From Azolla caroliniana (Eukaryota > Polypodiophyta): a stretch of 64,000 bases of DNA. The stretch covers positions 744,001 through 808,000 of the forward strand of contig JBHGNT010000007.1 of assembly GCA_043228905.1 (NCBI GenBank). The letters are read 5' to 3'. Made by a program: the position numbers and the translations under genes. Positions 30,655 to 42,524 of this stretch are shown here, one piece after another. The notes beneath the pieces are model-generated. The model was given only the letters and a program-made list of their open reading frames with translations, had not been told where the DNA came from and ran no database searches. The number at the start of each line of letters is the position of its first letter. Position 1 is the stretch's first letter.

Positions 30655-33600
30655 CGGAGAGTCTTGGTCGTCCGATTTCGCTCTATCCTCATGCCCAATA
30701 TATGTCGAGCTTGTCTTAGTTCCTTCATTGTGAACTTTGCGTGAAGGCTCCGCTTAAGCTTTCCGATCTCTACTTGATTGCTCCCTGCAATCAGTATGTC
30801 GTCGACATAAAGGATCAGATAGATCCTGGACTCGTCGGCCAGTTGCCAAACATACATGCATGGGCCAGAGTCTAATCTGTTGTATCCAAGCTGCCTTATA
30901 TGGGAGTCGAACTTCTGGTACCACATTCTTGGCGTTTGTTTGAGGCCATATAGACTTTTCTTTAGTCGACATACGAGATGATTGTCCTCCCCCGTCGCCG
31001 TGAAGCCTGCCAGTTGAGACATGTATATGTCTTCTTCCAGATCTCCGTGTAGGAATGTCGTTTTTACATCCTTCTGCTCGAGTTCTAGGTCTTTTGTCGC
31101 TACGACTCCTAGTAGGAGTCAGAGGGTGATCATCTTGACTACTGGTGAGAATATCTCGTCATAGTCGACCCCGTATTCCTGTTTGAATCCTTTCGTGACA
31201 AGCCGAGCTTTGTACTTGGGTTTCTCTGAATCGAATACATACTTGTATCAGAATATCCATTTGCAAGGTAGCGGCTTTCTTCCTGATGGTAGTTCAACGA
31301 GCTCCCATGTCTGATTCTGATGAATTGAGTCCATTTCGGATTTCATGGCATGCAACCATGTTTCGGCGTCCGGTGCGGCCATAGCTTCATCATATGTGCT
31401 TGGTTCATCTGCATCCATGTAGTTGACGTAGTCAAGGCCCGGTTGATAAAACTCTGTTTTGCCTTCGAGCTCGTCCAGATCTCCTGGGTGCCGTAATATC
31501 TAGTTCGGAGTCTTTGATCGGTTCTTTTTTACGATCGGCATTTGTTGAACCAGTTGAGTCAGGAGTCTTGTTCGGTATTCTGCCCCCGGTTTGGGATTTC
31601 GGCGGTGTCTGGTTGTTCTTCCCTGTCGGAGAGTCTTGGTCGTCCGATTTCGCTCTATCCTCATGCCCAATATATGTCGAGCTTGTCTTAGTTCCTTCAT
31701 TGTGAACTTTGCGTGAAGGCTCCGCTTAAGCTTTCCGATCTCTACTTGATTGCTCCCTGCAATCAGTATGTCGTCGACATAAAGGATCAGATAGATCCTG
31801 GACTCGTCGGCCAGTTGCCAAACATACATGCATGGGCCAGAGTCTAATCTGTTGTATCCAAGCTGCCTTATATGGGAGTCGAACTTCTGGTACCACATTC
31901 TTGGCGTTTGTTTGAGGCCATATAGACTTTTCTTTAGTCGACATACGAGATGATTGTCCTCCCCCGTCGCCGTGAAGCCTGCCAGTTGAGACATGTATAT
32001 GTCTTCTTCCAGATCTCCGTGTAGGAATGTCGTTTTTACATCCTTCTGCTCGAGTTCTAGGTCTTTTGTCGCTACGACTCCTAGTAGGAGTCAGAGGGTG
32101 ATCATCTTGACTACTGGTGAGAATATCTCGTCATAGTCGACCCCGTATTCCTGTTTGAATCCTTTCGTGACAAGCCGAGCTTTGTACTTGGGTTTCTCTG
32201 AATCGAATACATACTTGTATCAGAATATCCATTTGCAAGGTAGCGGCTTTCTTCCTGATGGTAGTTCAACGAGCTCCCATGTCTGATTCTGATGAATTGA
32301 GTCCATTTCGGATTTCATGGCATGCAACCATGTTTCGGCGTCCGGTGCGGCCATAGCTTCATCATATGTGCTTGGTTCATCTGCATCCATGTAGTTGACG
32401 TAGTCAAGGCCCGGTTGATAAAACTCTGTTTTGCCTTCGAGCTCGTCCAGATCTCCTGGGTGCCGTAATATCTAGTTCGGAGTCTTTGATCGGTTCTTTT
32501 TTACGATCGGCATTTGTTGAACCAGTTGAGTCAGGAGTCTTGTTCGGTATTCTGCCCCCGGTTTGGGATTTCGGCGGTGTCTGGTTGTTCTTCCCTGTCG
32601 GAGAGTCCTGGTCGTCCGATTTCGCTCTATCCTCATGCCCAATATATGTCGAGCTTGTCTTAGTTCCTTCATTGTGAACTTTGCGTGAAGGCTCCGCTTA
32701 AGCTTTCCGATCTCTACTTGATTGCTCCCTGCAATCAGTATGTCGTCGACATAAAGGATCAGATAGATCCTGGACTCGTCGGCCAGTTGCCAAACATACA
32801 TGCATGGGCCAGAGTCTAATCTGTTGTATCCAAGCTGCCTTATATGGGAGTCGAACTTCTGGTACCACATTCTTGGCGTTTGTTTGAGGCCATATAGACT
32901 TTTCTTTAGTCGACATACGAGATGATTGTCCTCCCCCGTCGCCGTGAAGCCTGCCAGTTGAGACATGTATATGTCTTCTTCCAGATCTCCGTGTAGGAAT
33001 GTCGTTTTTACATCCTTCTGCTCGAGTTCTAGGTCTTTTGTCGCTACGACTCCTAGTAGGAGTCAGAGGGTGATCATCTTGACTACTGGTGAGAATATCT
33101 CGTCATAGTCGACCCCGTATTCCTGTTTGAATCCTTTCGTGACAAGCCGAGCTTTGTACTTGGGTTTCTCTGAATCGAATACATACTTGTATCAGAATAT
33201 CCATTTGCAAGGTAGCGGCTTTCTTCCTGATGGTAGTTCAACGAGCTCCCATGTCTGATTCTGATGAATTGAGTCCATTTCGGATTTCATGGCATGCAAC
33301 CATGTTTCGGCGTCCGGTGCGGCCATAGCTTCATCATATGTGCTTGGTTCATCTGCATCCATGTAGTTGACGTAGTCAAGGCCCGGTTGATAAAACTCTG
33401 TTTTGCCTTCGAGCTCGTCCAGATCTCCTGGGTGCCGTAATATCTAGTTCGGAGTCTTTGATCGGTTCTTTTTTACGATCGGCATTTGTTGAACCAGTTG
33501 AGTCAGGAGTCTTGTTCGGTATTCTGCCCCCGGTTTGGGATTTCGGCGGTGTCTGGTTGTTCTTCCCTGTCGGAGAGTCCTGGTCGTCCGATTTCGCTCT

Positions 33601-34542
33601 ATCCTCATGCCCAATATATGTCGAGCTTGTCTTAGTTCCTTCATTGTGAACTTTGCGTGAAGGCTCCGCTTAAGCTTTCCGATCTCTACTTGATTGCTCC
33701 CTGCAATCAGTATGTCGTCGACATAAAGGATCAGATAGATCCTGGACTCGTCGGCCAGTTGCCAAACATACATGCATGGGCCAGAGTCTAATCTGTTGTA
33801 TCCAAGCTGCCTTATATGGGAGTCGAACTTCTGGTACCACATTCTTGGCGTTTGTTTGAGGCCATATAGACTTTTCTTTAGTCAACATACGAGATGATTG
33901 TCCTCCCCCGTCGCCGTGAAGCCTGCCAGTTGAGACATGTATATGTCTTCTTCCAGATCTCCGTGTAGGAATGTCGTTTTTACATCCTTCTGCTCGAGTT
34001 CTAGGTCTTTTGTCGCTACGACTCCTAGTAGGAGTCAGAGGGTGATCATCTTGACTACTGGTGAGAATATCTCGTCATAGTCGACCCCGTATTCCTGTTT
34101 GAATCCTTTCGTGACAAGCCGAGCTTTGTACTTGGGTTTCTCTGAATCGAATACATACTTGTATCAGAATATCCATTTGCAAGGTAGCGGCTTTCTTCCT
34201 GATGGTAGTTCAACGAGCTCCCATGTCTGATTCTGATGAATTGAGTCCATTTCGGATTTCATGGCATGCAACCATGTTTCGGCGTCCGGTGCGGCCATAG
34301 CTTCATCATATGTGCTTGGTTCATCTGCATCCATGTAGTTGACGTAGTCAAGGCCCGGTTGATAAAACTCTGTTTTGCCTTCGAGCTCGTCCAGATCTCC
34401 TGGGTGCCGTAATATCTAGTTCGGAGTCTTTGATCGGTTCTTTTTTACGATCGGCATTTGTTGAACCAGTTGAGTCAGGAGTCTTGTTCGGTATTCTGCC
34501 CCCGGTTTGGGATTTCGGCGGTGTCTGGTTGTTCTTCCCTGT
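30655..34542 (-). repeat. Four tandem 972-bp copies of the copia I linker-RT segment
   Basis: Units 30655-31626, 31627-32598, 32599-33570 and 33571-34542 are each exactly 972 bp (324 codons, frame kept) and nearly identical. The few differences noticed are GAGAGTCTTGG versus GAGAGTCCTGG at the unit starts and one base near 33883. Each unit encodes, minus strand, an acidic linker (TEFYQPGLDYVNYMDADEPS), RT blocks [38 protein letters not shown] and LYVDDILIAG, ending at GMRIERNRTT. All four share the same stops (e.g. after RSKTPN, WIF and MITL). Confidence 0.97.
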
Positions 34543-34990
34543 GGTTGTCATCGACTCGGTTCTGACTTACCTCTTAGTGACTCTGCCTTTGTCGACTCTT
34601 GTCAATTCGGCTTTGTTTTTTATGACTTTGTCTTTGAATTCGACGTTGGGACATATTGTCGATTCGGTGTCGGTTGGAGTTCAACTGTCTGTTGACTCTC
34701 TTATTCGGCCGGGTGGGTCGATCCTTCTATGACAATACTGTCATCTTTAAAGGATACCTTCTTACCAACTGTTTTCTGTTGGTTCCCCTGAGAGAAGATA
34801 GAGTCTTCATTGAAGACTATGTGGCTGCTCCGGATCAATTTCCGGTTCTCAGGGTCCTATAGTTGGTAGTTGAAGTCCCCATCGGTTCCATAACCGAGAA
34901 ATATGCACTTTGTTGCATGGGGTGCCAACTTTTTCCTTTTGTCCCTAGGGATGAACGTGTAGGCTTCGCTTCCGAATATATGGAGCCTAT
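34543..34990 (-). pseudogene. Copia I linker region upstream of the array
   Basis: Minus strand: end of the integrase tail (KCIFLGYGTDGDFNYQL, SSHIVFNEDSIFSQGNQQKT) then a charged linker that runs into the first 972-bp unit. Stops present. The junction at 34542/34543 marks where the array starts. Confidence 0.75.
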
Positions 34991-35492
34991 TGTAGGTCAG
35001 TTGTTTGCCTTACCATAGTGCTTGTGGCACTTCAAGCCTGATTTCTCTTGACGGCGCCAAATTTATCAGGTACACTGACGTCTTCAATGCCTCGGCCCAG
35101 AATTCCAGCTTCAATCCGGCTTGCTGGAGCATTGTCGTCACCCTGTCCTGGATTGTTCGGTTGATCCGTTCAACCACCCCATTCTACATGGGTGTGTAAG
35201 GAACGGTCTTTTGATGACGGCTCCCTTTTTCGGATAAGTATTGTTTGAAGGCTCTGGAGGTGTACTCACCTCCGTTGTCGGATCGGAGTGTCTTCACTTT
35301 GTGTCCCGAAAGGTTCTCCACTTCAGATATCCATCGAGTGAAGACCTCGAGCGCTTCATCTTTGGACTTGATGGAGTATTCCCAAACATTCCGTGTACAG
35401 TCATCTACGAATGTGATGAAGTATTGGAAGCCTCCTAGTGATCGCTTTGGCATGGACCCACATATGACTGTGTGCACGAGCTCTAGGGGTTG
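34991..35492 (-). pseudogene. Copia I integrase core
   Basis: FQYFITFVDDCTRNVWEYSI, TLRSDNGGEYTSRAFKQYLS (second catalytic Asp), YTPM*NGVVERINRTIQDRV (Glu kept; Gln replaced by stop at about 35184), EFWAEALKTSVYLINLAPSR. The first Asp region is altered (HTVICGSM in place of HTDxCG), so the triad is incomplete. Confidence 0.85.
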
Positions 35493-36473
35493 TCATACCG
35501 TCTCGTAGTGGAGAGAGTGCGGACTTCGGGTCTGTTTCCCATATCGACAATGCTCGCAAAAGTCCGTCTTTGCCTGAAGTTTCGGGATGTAGCCGATCGA
35601 CATCAGCCGATCAAGTCCTACCTGTGACATATGGCCGAGTCGGCCATGCCATAGGTTCGGGTCGGTCTTTTCGGCTACGTTCACGGCCCCTTCAGGGTTG
35701 ATCTCCATCAATGGATATAGATTGTTGTACTTGTACCCACTCCCGATTTTTAGGTTTCCCCGACTGATCACCCATGTCGACTCGTGTAGAGTCGTTCGAT
35801 ACCCGTGTTCGGCTAACATGCTGATGGAGACCAGAATCCTCTTTTGATCGGGTACGTGCCAAACTCGGTGCAAGGTTATTGTGTTGCCATTTGGCAATCT
35901 AATGGGAACCTCCCCAGTTCCGGCTATCTTGCACTCCTTCCCATTTCCCAGTCGAACTGTGCCGTTGGCGTCGACTGAATAGTTCGAGAACCATTCAACG
36001 TTGGGGATCACGTGAAATGTGGCACTAGAGTCTAATAGATATGTGTGTACAACTTGTGCACTGTAGAGGACTTCTCCGATCATCAAATCCTCTAAGGTGA
36101 GGATTTCTCCGGATCGGGTGTCGGCAACATTGATCTGGTTGCCGACTGGAGAGTGGTCCAAGTCGGAACGTCCCCAATTCCGCTCGGATTGTCGACTACT
36201 CTCTTTTCTTTTTATTGACCAGCAATCAAAAACATTGTGGCCAGCTTTCCTGCAGTGTGTGCAATACTCACTTGTTCGGCCCGTTTTCAACTTCGACTGT
36301 TGTCGGTCTCCCCTCGTTCTCGATTGACTATATCGTCGACCGGTTCTGTCGGCTTGTTCTTTCAGTCGAACGACTCGGTCGACTGGTGGACCTTCTGCCG
36401 ACTCGTCGATGGATAGTCCCATCGATTTTCGCCTGATGTCCTCTGTGAGGACTTGGCTGATTGTTTCGTTCAA
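35493..36473 (-). pseudogene. Copia I gag C-terminus, protease, GAG-pre-integrase
   Basis: A single open frame of 326 codons. Zinc knuckle CTHCRKAGHNVFDC, protease LLDSSATFHVIPNVEWFS (active-site Gly of DSG is Ser), VRLGNGKECKIAGTGEVPIR, and the integrase zinc domain LWHGRLGHMSQVGLDRL...CEHCRYGK. It is the best preserved coding piece of this element. The protease change would abolish processing. Confidence 0.9.
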
Positions 36474-36990
36474 ATTCAGGATCGGTCAGCTATTGGCGTA
36501 TGTCGTACAAAATACCCCCCAACTCGTCGGCAAGCTCGATAGAAGGGCAATTGCTTTCACTTCTTCTTCGAAGTTGATCCCTTGGGACGAGAGCTCTGAC
36601 AACACCCGGCTGATGGTGTTGATGTGGGAGGTTCCGGATCGGTCTCTTTCATCTTCATGTTGAACAATTGTATCATCAATATCAGTTTTGAAGATGAGGA
36701 CTTCTTCTCATATACGACCTGTAATTTCTCCCACAATGAGAACGATGTCGTCTCTCTTGCCATGCTGAAATAGACATTTTCAGCTAGATGCATTCGGATG
36801 GTGAAGCGTGCTATTTCGTCCATTGATCTCCACTCTTCTGCTGTCATCGAAGCAGGCTTTTTGTTATGCCGAATGGCTTCGACCTGTCTTCGGATAATCA
36901 ACACATCTTGCATCATCTCTTTCCACAGGGCAAAGTTTTTGCCGTCGAACTTTCTGATTTCAACTCCTGTTCTGAATGTTGAAGCCATAT
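36474..36990 (-). pseudogene. Copia I gag N-terminal part
   Basis: Starts MASTFRTGVEIRKFDGKNFA (ATG at 36986-36988). It follows the copia gag pattern LWKEMMQDVLIIRRQVEAI, ARFTIRMHLAENVYFSMARE, SLWEKLQVVYEKKSSSSKL, LIQLFNMKMKETD. Then a frameshift before SSQGINFEEEVKAIALLSSL. Same lineage type as E gag. Confidence 0.9.
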
Positions 36991-37076
36991 TCTTTCTGTG
37001 GATTTGATGTTTCTGACCTGGTCTTTTCTTTCAGCTTCTTCTTCTGTTATCTGTTGCCGCCGCACAGCAGAACACA

Positions 37077-37088
37077 GCTTTGATACCA
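37077..37088 (-). other. Primer binding site of copia I
   Basis: Minus strand TGGTATCAAAGC, 2 bp inside the LTR edge; one base from the initiator tRNA-Met complement. Confidence 0.85.
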
Positions 37089-37090
37089 GT

Positions 37091-37384
37091 TGTTGGTTAA
37101 TGTCGATGTTTATGCGGAAGGGTGTGTTTCGATCTTATGGCTATGAACAACAAACAACGTAAACAGAAAGTAGAAAGGGCAACATGAGACTTATACAGAT
37201 ACGAGAGTTAATGGAAAGCTTCTTATTTCTGCACAATGCGTTTTTCTCTCTCAGAGATTACAATCGTTTGCTCGTCGTCTTCTTTACAATGTTAAGTATT
37301 TGCTTATATACTAAGCCCTAACTTATTACCGAGTTCACAATAGGACGGATACAATTTGGAAGGAGTCGGCCTTTTATGCCAACA
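37091..37384 (-). repeat. 5' LTR of copia I
   Basis: 294 bp, plus strand TGTTGGTTAATG...TTATGCCAACA with TGTTGG/CCAACA terminal repeats. TATATAAG on the minus strand near 37306. Target flank TAGTGATGCAAATAAC matches the uninterrupted sequence at 53.2 kb. Confidence 0.93.
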
Positions 37385-37745
37385 CATAGTGATGCAAATA
37401 ACTCCTGAATGTATATTTTGTGCAACGATATGTAACAAATTTAGACAACATTTTATTCAATGATATACAAAAGTTTATTGTTTTGAAATCTTTTGCTTTT
37501 GATTTCTTTAAGATCTAAAACATTAGTAGTTGTCATTTTTGCTTTAAAATAGACAAAGTTACTTTTCGTGTTTGGCCAAATTTTGATATTTCCCAATTTT
37601 AGCAAATGGTGAAATTTTTAGCTTTTTCATCAAGTTTTTGAGAACGTGTGATACTAGTATCAAGGTGTTTTGTGAAATGGCCAAAAAAGCCCCAAAATTA
37701 GACGGAATATTCCTTATCCTTCCACTTGTGAACGTGAACATGTTC

Positions 37746-38510
37746 AGTGCAGAAACATGAACAACACCTTCTTATGAAGAACACCAAGTTAGCATTGTAA
37801 AGCAAGATCAAAGGAGGCAAAATGAGAGAGAGAGAGAGAGAAATGGGACATGAAATGTAATTGTATAAACTCGGAGTTATAATAGAATGAAGGTAACAAC
37901 TTTTTGAGCTTGGTTACAAAGCCCATTATATACTAATTGAGCTAGGGCAACTGCCCTGAGGTGCTCAAGATGTAGACGGTCTACCACACCTGGGGAGAGC
38001 TCAAGAGGCGGCTCCTCGAGCGGTATGGACTTAAAGACTCTCTCTGGTTGTCAAAGAACTCGTGTAGTACACACACGCACGTTACGCGACACCATTGGTA
38101 CTAGCCATGGTGTGTCCAGAAAACTTTGGTGCATTGCTTACCCAGGACTTGGAGCCCTTCATAGAATGCCTTTCACAGGTTTGACCTTCATAGAATGCCC
38201 TTCGTGTAATCGCCTTTTATGGACTGAAGCAAGTTCGTGGAATCCCTTTGTGGATTGAAGGTGTGCTCGTGCTTTGATTGTGTGTTTTTTCTTTGAAGGC
38301 ACACTCATGTTTTCGAGGGGCACTGGATCGAAGTCCCATTCGTGGACTCCCTCTGTGGAATCCCTTTCAGGATTTCCTTTTGAAGGCCTTTCTTGGTGTG
38401 GTTGTGAATCAACCTCTCTCTCTCTCTCTCTCGGTGTGGTTGTGAATCAACCTTCTTCTCTTTGTCATTTCACATGGCATCACGGTGAAATTAATGAAGT
38501 TTAAGACTAA
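37746..38510. other. LTR-like and gag-like scraps, short repeats
   Basis: 37895-37965 resembles part of the E LTR (GGTTACAAAG, TATATACT, AGGGCAACTGCCCT). 37981-38050 reads TVYHTWGELKRRLLERYGLK on the plus strand, the pattern of a gypsy gag fragment. 38390-38460 has GGTGTGGTTGTGAATCAACC twice around a (CT)n run. Nothing coherent beyond this. Confidence 0.35.
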
Positions 38511-39390
38511 CAATGTTCTATTATGACGAATATTAGATTAAAAACAGAATGTTTAGTGTTTGGTTACAACGAAGCACCCCTTTAACATAGGATATGTGGG
38601 AGACAAGGTTAGGGGTTTGATTAGACCAAAAAGCAAGAAATAGTTTAGCTTTGTGAGTTTTAGCAAGGCCCACCTATATTTAATAGCTACATCTCCAAAC
38701 AAATCAAACAAAACATAAACTCAACCTATCCACCGCCAAACTACTTGACCCTCATAATTGTTGTTGACAATGGAGAAGTGAAGAAAAATAGAGAAATGTC
38801 CCAACCAAAGTTTCCTACCCAAACCCCTAATAATCGTGAAGAGAATAAAACCTCTACAAAGAACCGCAAAAAACATTCTTCCAGAAATGTTCGACCCTCT
38901 CATTTGTCTCTCCCCTCTCCTTTTATACTTAAAGAGAGGGATAACACTCTAATCCAATGCTTTCCTTTTGAAGATTCGAAGCCTTCACCTTTCCTTACAC
39001 AATATATGGCCTTAACCATTTAATGCATTTCAAATCCTTTATCTTTCCTCATAGAATATGTGGCTTAACCATTTAGTTGTAAACTCTTCACCATTCTATT
39101 ATTCTTTTTAAACATATAATTTTATAAATTTACACATTTTATGGGCACTCCTTTTTCCATGTTTCCACCCTTGTACCCGCCGAGTCATCATAATATTCTT
39201 TTTTTCTCTTTCCCATATGTTGTGATTTTATCTTTTCTAACTATAATTGTTCTCTTTCCAATCTTGTTTAATTAGGAAAATAGGAAAATGCATATAAAAT
39301 TATAATTAGCAGAAAGAACTAAGAAAAAGATATGTCTTTGGGTTTACTATCTCCCAAAATATGCGAAAATTTATATGATCATGAAAGAAT
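38511..39390. other. AT-rich stretch with no recognised feature
   Basis: A 92-codon plus ORF (38745-39023) has no recognisable motif and I treat it as chance. No RNA gene or repeat was identified. Confidence 0.4.
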
Positions 39391-39599
39391 GCAATAGAGG
39401 AGTTCCATTTCACAACCCACATTAACAGGATGGTCGTGGAAGTTATTGCTACAAGAGATAAATGTCATTGCCACCAAGTTGTTTGTATAATTGCAAAACC
39501 ATGTCTGTAATGTGGTTAGATTGCATAATTTGTAGTTATTTCTCTATTTCTAGGGAAAAAACTAATCTTTATATTGAAGAACGTATCTTTATTTATAGG

Positions 39600-40975
39600 A
39601 AAAAAGTGTAGTCCATGTTCATACACCTATGTAATCTATAAAGAAAAGATTTTCCATTTTCACAACCCACATAAACTTGACCGATAGTGATGCCATTGCT
39701 AGAGGAGATAAATATCATTCTTGATTGTGAGAGAATATCAATAATGTGGCGTGTTGCATGGTCTATGTTGTGTTTATTTCTAGGAAAAAAACTAATATTT
39801 GTTTTGAAGAGCATATATTTGATTATAGGATAAAAAAACTAATCTTTGTAGTTCACTCTCATACACTTATGTAATGTATAAAAAAGAATTAGTATGTAAC
39901 ATACTCTATATCACATTACATGTTGTGAAGGTTACATCGGCATAATGTAATCTCCCTTACACCTATGCCATGTAAATTATAGGAAATAAATCTCCAACAA
40001 ACTAAAAGAGGTTAAGGGGAAGCTCCAAGAATTTGATACACAAGAAGGCCTAAGAGAAATGGTTCTCCTCATATCCCAAATAACTAAGCACAATTTGAGC
40101 ATTGCTTTAGTGTATCATTGTGTGACTCAGTCTTAACAACATTTACAATCGAGAACATTACCAATAGTAACATCTCATGTTTTTGAATTAGTTTATTATT
40201 AGTAATTCTATACTTCTAGTTTTATTTCGATTAAGAGCTCGGTTGGTCGAATTGGCCATTATTAGGGGCTATGGGACGAAGGTCACATATTCTTACTCAG
40301 TCGCTCGCCCTTCATGCTGAATCCGCTTCTTTTCTTTTCTTTCTTGCGCGCCCTTATTGATTCAAGAGTGTCTATAGTGGGATAGTGCTTGGAGTGCTTT
40401 TTACATTAATAGCTCGATGGTACCAATTCATTGTGGCCTCTTGAACATTTTCACTAAGTATAAAGTTTCTTCCCATCTGCAATTTAACATTTGATTTTAC
40501 TAGTGCACGTCTGAGAAATAAATAATGTACCCTAGAACACAACTTTACATGCCTAATCAAAGGATTGATAAGAAAGAGTGAAAAGGAGATTTTTTTAACT
40601 AATGGTGGAATTCATATTATGAAAAGTAACATCATGGAAGAGGAGGACAAGGAAGAAAATCAAACCCTTAATATGAACATTCAAATAACAATAAATAACA
40701 AAGCAAAATTTCCTATTTTTCATTTCAAAGCAATAAGCACAACACAACTCCCTAGGTACCTCAACACCATAAGATTGCAAATTTTGTGACCCAATGAGTA
40801 GCCTTTCTTGCAATTTTGTAATAAGAAACAAAAGGAACTAGTCAACATGAAACCCAATTATGTTTCTTCACAAGAACCTAACTAAATTTCAGATCAAATT
40901 ACTAGCAATCTAAGGGATATGAAATAATGATTTTGGGTTGACATGTATCCATGGAAGACCATCCATCTAACTTGT
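39600..40975. repeat. Direct duplication, copy 1
   Basis: Matches 43090-44655 in the same orientation, with blocks such as TATAAAGAAAAGATTTTCC, TTGATACACAAGAAGGCCTA, ACATTCAAATAACAATAAAT and GGGTTGACATGTATCCATGG. Offset grows from about 3483 to 3684 bp because copy 2 has about 200 bp extra near 43360-43580. No coding function recognised; the short ORFs in both copies are not clearly conserved. 39393-39600 is a weaker internal repeat of the first 200 bp. Confidence 0.85.
40233..40310 (+). repeat. Possible tRNA-derived SINE head
   Basis: GAGCTCGGTTGGTCGAATTGG resembles an A-box (TAGCTCAGTTGG). ACGAAGGTCACATATTCTTAC about 40 bp on is like a worn B-box context. A parallel copy lies at 43929-44010 inside the duplication. 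No tail or target duplication identified. Confidence 0.3.
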
Positions 40976-40984
40976 ATTTTGCTT

Positions 40985-41111
40985 CTTCTTATTGTTCAGA
41001 CTTGCCTAAGCTCAAGGATGTTCGTGAGATCATGACAAACAAGTACGAGAAGGAATTTTGTGTAGGTTCTCTAGTTAGTAAATAGTTTTTGCAAGCATTC
41101 TATGAAACATT
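40985..41111 (+). pseudogene. IST1-like (ESCRT-III-associated) pseudogene, left piece
   Basis: Plus strand reads CSDLPKLKDVREIMTNKYEK then EFCVGSLVSK, a stop, and FLQAFYETF. The pattern PELKxVRxxxxxKYGKEF is that of the IST1 domain (Vps4-binding regulators of endosomal sorting). It joins the right piece at 42525 across a 1.4-kb insertion. Assignment is from memory of the family, with only ~40 residues to go on. Confidence 0.45.
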
Positions 41112-41302
41112 TGTTGGGGCTTGTCCACTCAAGTGGAGCCTATAACATTGGAGCCGGCTGAGAGCTAAAGGGCTGATTGAAAATCGACTATGTGTTAGTA
41201 ATCGACTGTGTGTTAGTAATCGACTGAGCATACAACCGATTGGGAGTCGGTTGAGCGCCGAATTGGCGTATGTATGTATGTATGTATGTATGTATGTATG
41301 TA

Positions 41303-41338
<36 letters not shown>

Positions 41339-42524
41339 TGTATGTATGTATGCCTTTTTCTTTGTATGTTTTTTGGGTGTGTGTCTTTTGTGTGTGTGAG
41401 TGTGAACACATGTATATAGACGTTGGACAATAAGGAGAAAAACATAAAAGAAGGAGGAAAAATAGTGGGACCTATTTTTTTGGAGAACACGAAGCAAAAT
41501 AGAAAACACAAAGAGAAAAACACAGAGAGTAAAATAGAAAACGAAAGAGTGAGCAAGAGGAAGAGTGGACTACCAATGCAGAGACAGAGACCTACGAGGA
41601 TTGTTCGTGTTATCAGAGAACCACGATTGAATAGCACATGTCCTGTCTACTTGTATCAGGTTTCTCCGTTTTATGTTTTTCTTGTTTCTGTTTTTTTAGT
41701 TTTTCTATCCACCCAGTTAGGTGAGGAATTATAATCTGGGTTATTGTTGTTGGTTTATCCACCCAATCAGGTGACGATTGTAGCCAAGGTTTTTGCCTTG
41801 AGGCTAGCACATTTCTTGTGCTTATTGTTGTTGTATCCACCCAATCGGGTGAAGATTGTAGCCAAGGTTGTTTGTTGCCTTGAGGCTAGCACATTTCTTG
41901 TGCTTATTGTTGTTGTATCCACCCAATCGGGTGAAGATTGTAGCCAAGGTTGTTTGTTGCCTTGAGGCTAGCTCATTTCTTGTGCTTATTGTTGTTGTAT
42001 CCACCCAATCGGGTGACGATTGTAGCCAAGGTTGTTGCCTTGGGCTAGCACATTTCTTGTGCCAATTGTTGTTGTATCCACCCAATCAGGTGAAGATTGT
42101 AGCTAAGGTTGTTGCCTTGAGGCTAGCACATTTTCTCTTGTCAAAACCTAGAGAGTTCATACTCAATTGTACCCACTATTGTGTAGCCAAGGTTGTTGCC
42201 TTGAGGTTTGTATGTTCCTCTAGTCAAAACCTAGAGAGGTTGTATTCAGTTTGTAATCTTTATTATTCTATCGACCCGATTGGGTGAAGGTTGTAACCAA
42301 GGCCATTGCCGTGAGGTAGATACATTCCTCTAGTGAGGTCGTATTATGTTGTACTCAAAAATATAATGAAGTTGTTTATAACCTATGGTTCTCGTGGTTT
42401 TTCCCAATTTTGGGTTTTCCACGATAAATTTTTTGGTGTACTCTCATTTTCGTCTTGTGGTTTCATCTAGTGTTAATCGTGTTTGAAACTTAAATCATCC
42501 AGATTTAGTCCCATATTCCCAACA
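41112..42524 (+). mobile_element. Solo-LTR-like insertion with expanded repeats
   Basis: Begins TGTTGGGGC and ends ATTCCCAACA (TG...CA with inverted TGTTGGG ends). Near its end it has the CTCGTGGTTTTTCCCAATTT and GGGTTTTCCACGATAAA block seen in the R/U5 part of copia LTRs here. It contains a (TATG)n microsatellite (about 41272-41351) and a 78-82-bp minisatellite (41740-42150). No matching target duplication found (ACATT versus ACACC). Confidence 0.55.
41740..42150 (+). repeat. Minisatellite, 78-82-bp unit, about five copies
   Basis: Unit core: TATCCACCCAATCGGGTGA, AGATTGTAGCCAAGGTTGTT, GCCTTGAGGCTAGCACATTT, CTTGTGCTTATTGTTGTTG. CCACCCAATC recurs at about 41759, 41837, 41919, 42001 and 42078; worn copies follow at about 42183 and 42270. 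Confidence 0.9.

Larger units (their letters stand above)
27906..37745 (+). mobile_element. DNA transposon remnant H, interrupted by copia I
   Basis: Both edges match the element at 52.85-54.75 kb, which is inverted. 37560-37741 aligns with 52850-53050 (GATACTAGTATCA/GATATAGGTATCA, GGAATATTCCTTATCCTTCCA). 29225-29345 plus 37385-37400 aligns with the transposase tail at 53195-53395. Subterminal GTATCACATG at about 27938 resembles the other end. Exact termini and terminal inverted repeats are not resolved. Copia I (29.35-37.38 kb) lies in the tail of its transposase gene. Confidence 0.65.

Noticed and set aside
31514-34732. Repeated 63-codon plus-strand ORF (MIGSFLRSAFVEPV...) at 31514, 32486, 33458 and a longer one at 34430
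   Set aside because: These are antisense shadows of the tandem linker-RT units; they recur only because the DNA repeats.
38745-39023. 92-codon ORF
   Set aside because: No motif, low complexity, no supporting signals; AT-rich background gives such ORFs by chance.
41251-41433. ORFs coding for CMYVCMYV or YIHTYIHT repeats
   Set aside because: Pure translations of the (TATG)n microsatellite in both strands.
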